A DNA stretch of 64,000 nucleotides from Rhynchospora pubera (Eukaryota > Streptophyta > Magnoliopsida > Poales > Cyperaceae), in the NCBI GenBank assembly GCA_028095005.1, contig CM051459.1, positions 121,245,431-121,309,430 on the forward strand, in the 5' to 3' direction. This document shows, piece after piece, positions 10,284 through 22,000 of this stretch. Position 1 is the first letter of the stretch. The number at the start of each line of letters is the position of its first letter. Under the pieces are notes generated by a model that saw nothing but the letters and a program-made list of their open reading frames with translations, made no database searches and was not told the DNA's origin. The translations under genes and the position numbers were made by a program.

Positions 10284-11187
10284 TTAATACCTAAAACATA
10301 TGCCCTTAATCTAAAGAAATAAAACTTGGGAAGCTTCTTGTTGCGCTTGTACTCTGTACACTTCTTGCATGAATGGCATCAGACCACCTCATCTTTGCTT
10401 CTTCGCAAAAAGCTTAATAAACAGTTCGGGAGGGGGAAGTCCACGGAGGAGGTAGGAGGGGCTGGGTGTGAGACGGGGAGTAATTATCTATTTATTCCTA
10501 TGTCGTGCAATTTCTGAGTGGAGAATTTAGATGTCGTGTCGTAAAATATGGTCTAAATAGCGAGGGCCGACACGCATGGCAGATGAGATTAGTGAGTTTA
10601 AAGATTGAAGTTAGCAGTAATGTTAGAGACGGAGATGATGAAGTATATATTAATTTATTTCCGTTTTCTGCATAAGTAATTATATTAAGTTATAATAATT
10701 ATAACTGTAACGAACTAATAAATACAATAATAATTTATTGTCCTTATAAATAAGGAATAATGTCAGAGTTAAATGCGTTTGATTTAGAAAAGGATTGTAG
10801 TCTCAAATATTAAAATTTCAAATGATGGATCTGAACAACTCAATATGATTTTCATATTGAAATAATCTGAAGATCAAATTTTACAATTTTAAAAAATTTT
10901 AACAAATTATTTTGGATTTTTTAAATTGGAGGGTCCAAAATTAATTAGTGTGAAAATTTTCTAAAATTTAAAAGAAGTAGTAAAATGATTTTAAAAAAAT
11001 ATACAAAACTGACCTCTAAGGAGATTTCATTATGGAGAATAAATTGAGTGTTCGGATTTGCTATTGTAATATCGAAAATTGAGATTTGATCATATTTGAC
11101 AGCTTCAAGTGTCAAATGCGTTTGACTTTACCATTACTCATAAATAAAATTAATTAATAAATTATTATTATAATTATTATAATTATG
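10284..11187. other. AT-rich intergenic DNA
   Basis: I see no gene here. It begins with unique flank of the CACTA insertion and then becomes very AT-rich with short degenerate poly-A and poly-T runs. Confidence 0.6.
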
Positions 11188-11615
11188 CACTATAAGAAAG
11201 ATGGCCTTTACATAGATTTTTATAGTTAGACTTTGTATTTATGTTGGACTTTGTTTTATTACTAGATTTACTTGATGCACTAAATTTAGTAGTTTTTTTT
11301 TAGTAAGACTCAATTTTTTATTAATAGGTTCTCAAAAAACTAGCAATTTATTTTTGATAGAATTTTCCAACTTTTGCAATGTCCAATGTAATAAGATTGC
11401 TTGATTAGACTTGCTACATTAGACATTGCAAAATTTGGAAAAGTCTATCAAAAATAAATTGCTCGATTTTTAAGAACCTATTAATAGGAAATTGAGTCTT
11501 GCTAAAAAAATGATTAGATTTAGTACATTAAATAAATCTAGCAATTGAACAAGATCCAACAAAAATGAAAAATCTAGCTATAAAAATTTATGTAAAGTAC
11601 ACCTTTCTTGTAGTG
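11188..11615. mobile_element. Foldback MITE with CACTATAAGAAAG / CTTTCTTGTAGTG ends
   Basis: Two arms of about 200 bp are inverted copies of each other, meeting near 11400. The outer ends CACTATAAGAAAG and CTTTCTTGTAGTG resemble classical CACTA termini, so this is best called a CACTA-like MITE. The 3-bp flanks (ATG and AAT) do not match, so a target duplication is not shown. Half of the same element lies at 37288-37440 beside the paralogous DUF4220 gene. Confidence 0.8.
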
Positions 11616-12037
11616 AATAGTGATGATTACAACTCTTTCCAAAAAATGACATGTTTTAAATAATTTGAAAAAATAGTAATAAAATCTTAAAAATTGTAAA
11701 ATTTGATTTGTTATGAGATTTCAATATGTAGATTAGATTGGTTAAATTAAATTTTCCAATTTATAAAAATATTTCTGAAAAAATCCACGGTGCATATTAA
11801 ACTTTCTCTTTATATATTACAATAATTATGAGCGAATGTAAATAACTATAAGAACTAATTTGTTGCGTGGTTAGTATGGTTAAATTACGTGAACCAAATT
11901 CGACATTGTTCATTTGAAAGAATGGAAAATTATTCAAGAGACAGACACAAGACACAAGAAATGAATTAAGAGGCCTTTTGCATACGTGCGAAACATTATT
12001 AATGGAATAAATGCATGTGGAAGCAAATATAGGACTT

Positions 12038-14137
12038 TCATTTTCGGACAACCAAACTGGCAGCGCGAGTGTCCATCTCTACTTTGAACTGATCACCCAG
12101 ACCGAGTTGAGCCACCAGCATCCACACCGTTGTCAAAAATTCTCCTCCCTTGCTCAACTGCTTGGCGTGGAACTGCCCCCTGCAATTGTTTGCAGCAAAG
12201 CACAGCATCTCCACCCACACAGAATTAATTAGTTTCCACATTCGATCAGAATCATTATCAAATTCCTTTAGCAATTGACGTGCAAGCCTGCAACCATCAA
12301 ACATCACAGACATGCTGCTATTATATCTTGTGGCACTAATGTCGTCCTCAGTGTAACTTTGGAGTATTGTTTTTCGCCACAAAGCCTCATCATTATTATG
12401 CATCACCGGGTTCAAAGTATTCCTTGCCTCTGCACAGGTAGCTTTGAATCGAACTTTCCCAATGCCTGCGGGTAGCATAAAAGGACGGCTGATGAGAAGA
12501 AACAACATATAATTTGAAATTTGCTGACCTTTTTGTGGTCTCTGGCTGCTGTCTGCTATGTGGAATAGTAAATCAGTTGCAATGTGCCAAATAAGGATAC
12601 TCTTATCAAACTCTGTTTCAATGCTCCAACTGAGCTCATAGTAATACCCTTCACGCAGAAGTGACCACTGCCCTCTGTGCTCACTGACTGCGACATTTAT
12701 CTCGCTCTTTAACTCATTGAATACCAGAATTTTAATGTCTTCCTCTACAGGAATGTTGGTGGTGTACCGGTAATTATACCAATGCTCTTTCAAACCAACA
12801 CAGGTCAATATTTTACTCAAACATGGTTTTTCCTTACGAGAGAGAGTTATCAAACTATATTGGCCCATTCGATCAGACCATAGTGATCTTTTCAGAAAGT
12901 ATGTTTTTTTCACAACAAGCCAGAGCATGAATCTAGGAATTGGGAATAAGCCACTCTCCTTCAATGCACCGTACGTCCAGGCCGATACAAAAACGGAAAA
13001 AATAGCAATGATTTCCAGCCCTACCGCGCCTCCTAGAAGCATGTAAGTTATCACAATATCATTCGGTGGAAACACACTTTTGCTATGCACCAGAAAGAGA
13101 AAGATAAAGAATGCAGTGAAGATGCACACCAGCGTAACAGCACGAGAAGCAATGCCATACCAAGTGTGCAGCAAAGCTGCTTTGGAATGGAGCATATCGT
13201 GCATCAAGGAGAGCTCAATTTCAATTATTTTATAAGCATCCTCTCGTTTGAGCACTCTGAAAAGGCGTCTACTGGCCTCCCAACTTTCACGGCTCAGATC
13301 TAGATCCACAAATAGGCCCTTGATCATTTGGAAAAGCCTGTACGCTTCATGCAAAACTTCACCGATATCTAATGTATCTCCTATCTCTTCGTTGGTTCGG
13401 CTTCCTGTCTGCCTCTCCAGGTCAACAATACTCTCTTTCTGTCTCCTATTCACATCAATGATTTCAGCAGGTAGCCCTGCAGCCTTATTTGACCTGACCT
13501 CTTTCATCATCTTGGCATGGTTCGGGTTAGGCTCAGGAACATCTATGGAGTTCCAAAAGCCAGACATACTCGCCTGCTGTAGAGACAAGGTCCTCTCAGC
13601 ATACTTCACGGTCCCAGCAATAAACATAGGGATGGCAGCAGGCCATAACCCATCTTCCGTTGGATTGGACTTGCAGAAAACATAAATTGCAAGTAAAACT
13701 TGAAATATCAAGGTCAGCAAGTGCCGCATCCACAGCTCATTATCTTCAATGGACAAGGCTGTAATGGTGTCCTGGCCGCCAAGGTGGAGAATGAGGAAAG
13801 GAGCCCAGAACATGTGCAGATGCTTGGTTTGGTTTTGAGCTCTTAAGCCACTATCAGAACTTCTCTGAGAATTGTAGTCGTAATTGGAAAGGTATCCAAT
13901 TGCAAAGATTGCCACAGCATCAGCTGACAGGTACGCCAGCCAAAGGAGCCAGTGGAAAATAATAGCCAGAGGAGCACGGGCACGGCAAGTGGAGGAAGTA
14001 CTTTGGCTCATTCGGATGGGGACAACATGCTTGCGACAGTTGGCAAAGGTAAGGAGGAAGATCTGAAGAAAGAGGCTGGTTAGAACCAGCACCCTTATCT
14101 CCCAAGTGCTCCATAGTCGATGCAAAGAATCAATCAT
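12038..14137 (-). CDS. DUF4220/DUF594 multi-pass membrane protein, copy A
   Basis: A single uninterrupted exon encodes 699 residues. Hydrophobic helices are at about 14-34, 56-83, 141-155 and 165-180, and again near 338-356 and 366-392. The DUF4220 signature HLGGQDTITALSIEDNE begins near residue 118. The C-terminal DUF594 region holds WVEMLCFAANNCRGQFHAKQ and GGEFLTTVW near residues 640-670. Members are an abundant plant family of unknown biochemical function, often clustered. The ATG at 14137 is chosen because copy B starts at the same aligned position (M-I-[D/I]). A short 5' flank motif (GAGATTGTAAAATTAGAGA) lies just upstream in both copies and twice here. The length matches the family and no defects are visible. 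Confidence 0.93.
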   Translation of the reverse strand: MIDSLHRLWSTWEIRVLVLTSLFLQIFLLTFANCRKHVVPIRMSQSTSSTCRARAPLAIIFHWLLWLAYLSADAVAIFAIGYLSNYDYNSQRSSDSGLRAQNQTKHLHMFWAPFLILHLGGQDTITALSIEDNELWMRHLLTLIFQVLLAIYVFCKSNPTEDGLWPAAIPMFIAGTVKYAERTLSLQQASMSGFWNSIDVPEPNPNHAKMMKEVRSNKAAGLPAEIIDVNRRQKESIVDLERQTGSRTNEEIGDTLDIGEVLHEAYRLFQMIKGLFVDLDLSRESWEASRRLFRVLKREDAYKIIEIELSLMHDMLHSKAALLHTWYGIASRAVTLVCIFTAFFIFLFLVHSKSVFPPNDIVITYMLLGGAVGLEIIAIFSVFVSAWTYGALKESGLFPIPRFMLWLVVKKTYFLKRSLWSDRMGQYSLITLSRKEKPCLSKILTCVGLKEHWYNYRYTTNIPVEEDIKILVFNELKSEINVAVSEHRGQWSLLREGYYYELSWSIETEFDKSILIWHIATDLLFHIADSSQRPQKGQQISNYMLFLLISRPFMLPAGIGKVRFKATCAEARNTLNPVMHNNDEALWRKTILQSYTEDDISATRYNSSMSVMFDGCRLARQLLKEFDNDSDRMWKLINSVWVEMLCFAANNCRGQFHAKQLSKGGEFLTTVWMLVAQLGLGDQFKVEMDTRAASLVVRK

Positions 14138-14175
14138 TTTTTTTTCTTCTCCTGCGTTCTTCTTTTTTCTGTTGT

Positions 14176-14230
14176 GAAGAGATTGTAAAATTTTTTTTGA
14201 AGGCTGAAGAGATTGTAAAATTAGAGATCT
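14176..14230 (-). promoter_or_regulatory. Conserved 5' flank of DUF4220-A, repeated motif
   Basis: GAAGAGATTGTAAAATT occurs twice within 50 bp just upstream of the start codon. The same GAGATTGTAAAATTAGAG phrase occurs once at 39884-39901 upstream of copy B. It may be leader or promoter-proximal sequence; its conservation could also simply reflect the duplication. Confidence 0.35.
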
Positions 14231-14689
14231 ATTCCTAGTTAATTACTTGAAAAGAGATACATCTAGTCATCTAGGTACGGTATGATCTCTAAAAGAGTAT
14301 ATTTTCCTTGCGTTCTCATAGTTTGACGAATGAATATTTATGTATTTTTTAATTGACAAACAATAACCAGAAAAAGCGAGTAAATTAATGATGATAAAAC
14401 TGGGCACTCATAGTCATATAGTCATATGCCATGTGCCTGCGGGCTTCTATTTGCAAATACAAAAAAGACAAAATGATGCCACATGCCAAAAGCACATGCT
14501 GCGACAATTTCCATGTAGTTTATTCATTGTTTTACCGTTAGAAGTTAGATTAAAAATCTATTGAAATTTGGATAAAATAGGCTTCATAAATACGAAGGAA
14601 GCAGAGAGAGAAGGTTGTGCGCCCGATGTGGATAAAAATATATATTGACTTTCGAAATTTTCGATGTACAATAAATTTGAATTAGCGCA

Positions 14690-14707
14690 GTGCGGTTGTA
14701 GCAAAGA

Positions 14708-14756
<49 letters not shown>

Positions 14757-14883
14757 CTTGGGACTAGAAGATCCAGAATAGAGGCATCTTACCCACAGGG
14801 ACTTTTCAGTTTTCACTGCTACCGCCTACAGCTTATCTCCTGGTGATCTGTCTCAGTATCTCCCTCCACAAATCCCAACTCGG
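14690..14883 (+). other. Possible 5' non-coding exon with (GA)n microsatellite
   Basis: A (GA)n tract at 14706-14753 is followed by CT-rich sequence ending CCCAACTCG then GTAATTTAAG, a plausible splice donor. A plausible acceptor (TTTAATTAG) lies about 10 bp upstream of the start codon of the RPP13-like gene at 23406. If joined, the retrotransposon and hAT remnant between would sit in a 5' UTR intron. No coding potential is seen, and only transcript data could confirm it. Confidence 0.3.
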
Positions 14884-15339
14884 TAATTTAAGATCACATG
14901 ATTTCTCTTCTCTAGTTCTAATCTTTTCTATCTTCCAAATTAATTGGAGCCGCTATAATTGTCTCAATTTATACTCCATTCTTCCCTGTTCGGATCTACT
15001 AAAACGACATAATTTCTAAGGAAAGAAAGGTAATGATTTTTCTATACGAGGAGACATTTCCTTCTCATTATTTATTTCCTTATTGATTTTACAAATTTTC
15101 TTGTCTCAATAAGAAATGATTCTTTGTTCATTCTCCTTGTTGTCCATCGGTATTTGTTTTCCGTTGTAGTTACTTCCTTTGGTGGTTGAGAGTTGAGACT
15201 TGAGAGTTAACAACTAAACATAGCAACATTAAAATATTTTTAAAATCCATGTCTAAAATTAAAATACTTTTGATATATTCTAGAAATGTTGATATTTTTC
15301 TTGATCTAATAAAATAAAAAACCAAAATTCAATTAAGCT
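14884..15339. other. Flank of the LARD insertion
   Basis: AT-rich sequence without a recognisable gene, possibly the start of an intron. It ends in the 5-bp target duplication AAGCT. Confidence 0.5.
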
Positions 15340-15824
15340 TGTTGGAAAAAATATGTGGAGTCGTTCTCTGCGCAGGTCTCAGATACTGAACGATCCAGTG
15401 GGTCGTTAGTAGGGCCAGTGGGTCGCTAGGACTGGAATCTGAACAGACGTGATCTGTTCAGATCAACTCCTATAAATACCTCTCTAAACAAAAACGCCTC
15501 TATGGTTCTTGGATCTATTGTTCTGTATGTTCCACAGAAAAAGGAAGGAGAGTTTCTAAGAGGGAGGAAATCGTCTGATTGCTCGGAGCAATCATATCAC
15601 ACACACGAGTCGAGACCGGCAATTGAAAGCGTGGAAGGTGACGCCAAGTCCTAACTTGAGGCTGTGGTGTACTGGTTGCATACAGAGAGAGCAAAGACGC
15701 TGCAAAACCGAACTCCAACAAGAGGGTATAGGCGTTCGATCATTTCCGCTGCGATATATCTAATTCTCGAAGTTATTCTTATAGGTTAGATATGCATATA
15801 GGTTTATACCTAGTTAAACCTTTA
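15340..15824 (+). repeat. 5' LTR of the LARD element
   Basis: It starts TGTTGGAAAAAATATG and ends GTTAAACCTTTA, where the last bases have drifted from CA. A TATA-like CTATAAATAC lies near 15470. The U3 region contains the GGGTCGCT motifs that recur throughout the element. Confidence 0.9.
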
Positions 15825-15838
15825 TTAGTATCAGAGCC
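15825..15838 (+). promoter_or_regulatory. Primer-binding site of the LARD element
   Basis: TTAGTATCAGAGCC immediately follows the 5' LTR and resembles the TGGTATCAGAGCC site complementary to initiator tRNA-Met, with two changes at its 5' end. Confidence 0.7.
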
Positions 15839-18800
15839 ATAAGACTTCTTGTCGAAGTTATGGTTCTGCTTAAGCCTTAGGACACCATGGTTGCGGTAGA
15901 TCTAAAATTGGTTGTAATAGATTTACTCAAACAAACCCTAGAATCAAATTTTACGTGTTTTAACGCTACATCAGGGTAGGAGTTCGTAGCAAAACACAGT
16001 AAATGGTCTAACAAGGGTTGACTAACCTTGCTGGTACAAAGAAACCATATGAGGAATTCTAATTGTGGAAATACCAGATTTAGGGTTTCAGTCCGTCAGA
16101 ATCAGCGGGTCGCAAATTCTGTAGTCCTGACAAACAACGTAACGTTGTTCTGTATAACTGTTAGATAGATCGCTGGCTGGGTCTGCTGGTCGTCTGAACA
16201 GTAATTTGTGACTAGCCAAAATATGTCATTTTACGGTGGGCCGTCGAGTTTTTTGGCTGGCCGCTGATCAGTTCAGCGTGTCGCCAGACCTAACACTGAC
16301 AGTAGAAAATATTGCAACCAGAATATGATCTAACCATTTTTTTTAACTCTCTCATTGTCCAACATGGTGTTATAACTATCCTGAAGTTAGTTACATGGTT
16401 TAATATCCTTCATTAGCTGCATATTTGCATTGTGGGTGATTGATGGTATATGTGGTAGCGTCTCACTATTGTGATTGCATGCATGGCACACTTGGGTGCT
16501 GGTAGCACTGTGTGGTAGCATACGAAGGGTGAATTTGGTATGTAGACTATGGTGTCTCATCTAATTTCTGCGTATTGCGCCAATCGAGTCAGTTGGGAGG
16601 TGGTGCAATTAGTATATGAGACATGATTAGTGGCCCTGGTTGTCATCTTTCGGTTATCGTTACTAGGTTTTGCATCATTTCTTGGATTGATTCAAGGGTT
16701 GTGCGGTGAGACTTATTGTTTTGTGCTAACTTATGTGCTTGTCTCTATGTATGGCATTGGCTTACAATAGTCATCGCTGATTATAAAAGATATTGACGGA
16801 TGTGTATTGCTGGGCATTACAGTATCTCATTATCTTGCAGAGAATCATAATGGACTTGAGACCATCACATCTAATGAGAAATCCCAAAGAAAATTGTGAA
16901 AAGTTAGAAACAAACTGTGTAAGGGTAGTGTAGCGGGCCGCTAGGCTTGGTAGCGGACCGCTAGCGATCACTGACCCGCAACAATTCCACTCGCAGTATG
17001 TTGCTGAGCTGAATTTTTTGTTCTTTGTATTGGTTACAACTTAACTTATTCTCTAAGTAGTGTTGATAATTATTGACAATATTGATTTACAACCTCAATA
17101 ATTTTTTGACAAATACGAGAAGCGTCTTTGGGGCTGCATCTTGACATGAGGTCAAATAAATTTTGAGTTGCATAACGAGAGTCATAAGTCGACATTTGAG
17201 CAATTAGTGTTATAGTTAACTTGCTTGTTTTCTAATTAGTGAGAGCATGTGCAAGTAAACTTCACTGTCTAGTGTCATTCGTTTCTTAGCAAATATTGCT
17301 CAAATTGGTCAAGTTTGATGACATAGTCAAGTAATTGTATAAATACTAAGAGATTATTGTTGTGAACTTGATATACAAGAAGATATGTTTCTAAGCTTGG
17401 ATAAAGTACTGAAAAATCTGAAATTGCAAATTGCTTGAATGTTACTACCTTATTGTTGTTTATGTAACATAGCATTTTGATTGTCATAAATGTGAAGTAA
17501 AGTGATTTATGGAAGAATCAATGCAATGGTGCAGTCCAGGGGATTGTCACATGCAGATTTGTTGTTCCTAGAGGGGAACACAAATGATTGTTCCATGATA
17601 CTTTAATATACTTGATACCTTGACAATAACTAGTACTTGTGAAATTTTCTTTTGGTGTTGGATTTTAGAATTGAGCATGTGGATGGTGCTGATTTTAGTA
17701 CCAAAATATTATGGTTTGTGGTGCTAATTAAGTGAGATTTCTTTCTATGCATTTTCTTTAAGTATTACATAATCTCATGAGTAGTGATTATTATGGCATG
17801 CTTAACTATACAAGTTGAGGTTTCATGACTGGGATTGACTTTTAGGTCATAATTACCAATCTATTCCAACTTGAGACACAGTAAGCAATAAGTATGTTCA
17901 ATGCACTAAGCTTTTGGTTCTTATCACATTTATGACTAGGTTCAATTCAGTCACAAAAGCTAAGTTGCAGTTGTTGTGTTCTGCAAACTGGTAATGTGAT
18001 TTGCATCGAAAAATACACAACACAAAGAAAATTTCCAACTGTAGAATTTCTGCTTGAGTGATCAAGCGGGCTGCTAGCTGGGCTAGCGAGCCGCTTTCAC
18101 TGAACAGCAAGCTGATCGCTGGACTGCCATGTTGATCGCTTGATTGTTGTGCGGACCGCTAGGTTGCTAAGCGGACCGCTGACATTCAGTCTGAGGCAGA
18201 TTGAAATCTCCATTTTATTTTATGGTTTAAACTATGGGCTGCTAAAGATTCCTAGGAGGATTCTCATATAGCCATAGGTTCAGTTGCATATCTGATTGCA
18301 CGTTCACATAAATTTCAATGAAATTTATTTGAGAAGAACCATAATTATGCCATATTATTGAATCTCTTGATTCCTTGAGGAGTTGAGATTTATAGATAAC
18401 TTATAGTTTCTTATACAAGCTACTTCAGTCATTATGAACATGACTCGGATGCTGAGGAAAAGAGGGGGAATGAAATATGTTCTTTCTCAACGTTCTCGTA
18501 TAAGTTCAATGAAATTAAGCTTAGGAAAATATACTATAGAATTTAAATCTCTTTTGAGCAATTTAGACACAAATGCCCAAATATTCGATTTTTAAAATTA
18601 TAAGTTAGGAAGAGTGTTTGCTCAAAATAGCAATGTTGAAATAAAGAAAGATAGAGCAAATAAATGTGAGATAGAGATTAATTTGATTTTCATTGCTAAA
18701 GGAATTTATTTCATGATGAAATATGAGATAGAGTAAATAAAGAAAGATTATTACATGACTTGTATGATTTATAACATAAGGAGTACTTCAAGAGCAGTGG

Positions 18801-18867
18801 CTACGGTATAGTCCGTTTGAATACACCAGAATAGAGGGAGTCTAATGTGAGGAAACTCTCTTGTTGG

Positions 18868-19025
18868 CAGGGGCGGATCTAGCCCCACCTCACGCCGTCG
18901 AGCCCTTGAAGCCCCCCTTTAGCCCCAGCTAATTTTTTCTGTCATTGGAACACTCAAAAGTGGAGCTGAAGACTTAAACAGATGTTGTCAGACCCACCTT
19001 GATATTTTTTCTAGATCCGCCACTG
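18868..19025. mobile_element. hAT MITE nested in the LARD element
   Basis: The ends are CAGGGGCGGATCTAG and CTAGATCCGCCACTG, imperfect inverted repeats of the hAT type. The 8-bp sequence CTTGTTGG flanks both sides (18860-18867 and 19026-19033), a perfect target duplication. The interior, 158 bp in all, is non-coding. Confidence 0.93.
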
Positions 19026-19440
19026 CTTGTTGGAGATGAGTTTGCCTCTAACTATCTCATTCTACGTAATAGATATGATTATGTTGAAACTATTACAGAC
19101 ATATAACAGTTTCAAATAAGGATCACTCAGCTGATTGAGCAGTGGAAAACTAAGAGCACAAGAGGTGCAGACTTAGTTGATCCATGGCTGAGAGTGCACA
19201 CTTAGCCAATTGATTAGTTGTCTAAAATTTATGTTACATGGTCTAAGAATAAGTTGTCAAATAATCATAGCACATATGGTGCACTATTGGCTTGAAGAAT
19301 AGATAAATGACTTCTTTATCTTTTGGTGTTGAATCTCTTATGCTTAAATCTAGATAAGTCTGAAAAGAAAGAAAACAATCTGTATGATAATAGGGTTCAC
19401 TTTGTACTACTAGATGTTGTGTAATGTGGCACATTGATGT

Positions 19441-19710
19441 AATATAGTGTGTATGGAGCTGTTCTTAGCGGACCGCTGACTAAGAACAACCTGGCTGGTC
19501 GCTGGCTGGACTAGCAGACTGCTTGGATTGGCATCTGAACAGACGACTATCTATTTCATATTGCTCCTTAGATATACCCCTTCATAATATCCATTCTTCT
19601 CTCTTTTACTAGAGAATGGAGAGTAGAACTAGGTTTGAGAGGGAGGCTATTTCATTGCTTGGAGCAATTGGAACACACACACATCTAAATTGCATTCCAA
19701 GAGTAATATA
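19441..19710 (+). repeat. Degenerate internal LTR-like segment
   Basis: This stretch follows the LTR order of landmarks: GCGGACCGCTG motifs, then ATCTGAACAGACG, a short-spaced TCTCTTTTACTAGAG region, GAGAGGGAGGCTATTTCATTG and GGAGCAATTGGAACACACAC. The LTRs have the same landmarks in the same order with about the same spacing. It suggests a third, older LTR inside the element. Confidence 0.5.
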
Positions 19711-21989
19711 AATAGTGAAATGAGTTCCTAAATAAATTGAGGTTTATTGAGAGAAAGTACTTAATGAAGCTATGCCTTGATAATTCAATGTATCTGACCA
19801 GGGGTCAAATATTATTGAAGAAGATGAAGCTCAACTAGCATCAAACTCTCAGCTGCATAATCTAAGTGGACCGCTTGCTGGGCTAGCGGGTTGCCTAGAC
19901 TAAGATGACTTCTAGTACAAGTCCTCTGTCAGTTCTATATGCAGCGGACCGCTGGGAAACCTAGCGGACCGTTGAGAGTTTAAGCGGGTCACTGAACGGA
20001 TCAGCGGGCCGCTGGGACTGAGCCAGACTTGTAAGAAGTTGTAGAACCTTATATAATTTATTTGTAATGTGTTGATAAACCATTACAGTTATCTCCTAGT
20101 TGGTTACATGGTGCAATAGGACTAGTTCATGCAGCAAGAGAGGCAGACTTGGTTTCTATGCATATAGCAATAGAAATGAGATATTAGGACTCATGAGCTT
20201 CTATATTGAGTTAGGAGCATAGTAGACTTGTGCATAAGGCACATTTTACTTATAACCCTTTGCAGATTATAAAATTATGTCACTCTAGCAAGGCTATGAG
20301 TTTGACATATGTGATAAGCCAATTCTAATACCTATTTGCAAAAGCATATAGATACTTTGATATATCTGAAAGTATGACAAATAACATGTCAAGTATACTT
20401 TGAGGATAAAGTTTACTTGATAACAATTGTTTCTTTATGAAAAAAAATTATTTGCTCTCTCATGTGGGAGATTGAGTAAATATGATACTCTCTCATTGTG
20501 GATATTGAGTTTGACTCTCTTATGGTGGAGATGGAGTCAAAAACATATTTTGATTTTCATACTAGCTCTCTCATTTGTGAGATAGAGCATATTGACATGA
20601 TTGATGCTTATGTCAAGAGGAAGTTTGGTTGAGATAGTCTTTGAAACAATTGGTGGTAGTTGTGACTTCAGGGAGGTCGATAACAACTCATTATTTAAGT
20701 ATAGCTCTAGTAGCTTATTGTGGGATAGTTGACTAAACCAAACAGATTCAGATATATGGAGACATGATAGCACAAAGGGAGTTGATATGATATTGAGTGG
20801 ATTCCTATATAGAACAGTTCATACACCCTAATGATCTGTTTCAGGATACTCAAAATTCTTTGATAGTTCAGAGAAATATTGTCAAATGTATTATTTCATT
20901 TGGACATGGTCTATATAACAATCAGATCCTCATAGTAATATGTACTTGAAGTTGGATAGTGAACATTGAGTTTATTATTAATAAAGTACATGTTAGCACT
21001 TATAGTAGTGTGTCATTGAACTTTAGATTGTCTCGCTCACACGAGCAATCGCCTCTAATGCCTGGGGTATGTAGAGATGAGATTAGATTGAGTTATGTGC
21101 GCTTAGTCAGGGACTAAGGAGCCATCTAGGATAGACGAAACTCATTGTCGCTTCAGTCTGAGACTGAAATGAGACTTGTCTTCTTTTAGGAAATCTGATG
21201 AAATGGTGCCCCCAAACAATTACGTAGTCCAATTTAGCCGAGGTGAGAATCTCCTTAGAACTCAGGAGTGTCTATTTGGAGAATCTCATGATCAGTTGCA
21301 ATAAGAAGTGTCTAGACCATAGACACTTGATTTGCAAATTGAATCTAGACTCATACAATGAAGGAGAACACACGTCTGTTTAGCAGATATTTCATTGTAA
21401 CATGCGATCATACCACATGTGCTTGGCGACATTTAGAAGTAGGTTGAGTGGTTCCGTGACAAAGACCGTATGACTCCCCATGTGTGAGTTCCATAGAGAA
21501 GTACCATTTGACTTTTGACTATGTCATGAAAAATGGAATTAGGGCTCCTACTTTGGTGTGTACCCTATGGTGATGTATATTCTGCCTGTCGGGGTATTGC
21601 TGGGCAAGCGATTGATTTCGTTTTGAGTCTCATGAGTTAAAAGGAAGATTTGACTCATCATGCACAAATGATAGATTTGTTGGTGTTGAGGGTCTACCAA
21701 ACTCGTCAAATGGACTGAGGTTGGGAACATGCAGCAAACTAAGACTGAGAAGGAAAAGACATGCATCATTGAATGGTCAATAATGTCTGATCTAGTGCGG
21801 ATTTGAGTGATTCTAAGGTAGTGTATACACATTTAAACTGTTCTTTCTATAAAAGGGTAGATGCTCTCTCGCTGGCTTTGAATTTATTCAAAGTGAGGCT
21901 TCTGAGCTCCCGCATGACAAGTGTATGCGCTGGTCACATGTTCCATTTGCCGTATGAGGTCTGGCACAATGTTTTAGTATAAACGTCTC

Positions 21990-22000
21990 CAAGAAGGAGA
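21990..22000 (+). promoter_or_regulatory. Polypurine tract of the LARD element
   Basis: CAAGAAGGAGA directly precedes the TG of the 3' LTR, the expected place for plus-strand priming. Confidence 0.75.

Larger units (their letters stand above)
16932..20013. repeat. Dispersed palindrome AGCGG[A/G]CCGCT clusters in the LARD interior
   Basis: The 11-bp palindrome occurs at 16932, 16952, 18170, 19467, 19943 and 20003, with one-base variants at 18065, 18085, 18150, 19865 and 19963. Related GCGGGTCGC copies lie in both LTRs and at 16103. The clusters are the only GC-rich patches in an AT-rich interior. Confidence 0.8.

Noticed and set aside
13248..13685. 145-codon plus-strand frame inside DUF4220-A
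   Set aside because: It is a shadow of the intact 699-residue gene; the same shadow recurs in copy B because the genes are paralogous.
15825..22000. Search for gag-pol in the LARD interior
   Set aside because: No frame above about 95 codons and no protease, RT, RNase H or integrase motif could be read in either strand.
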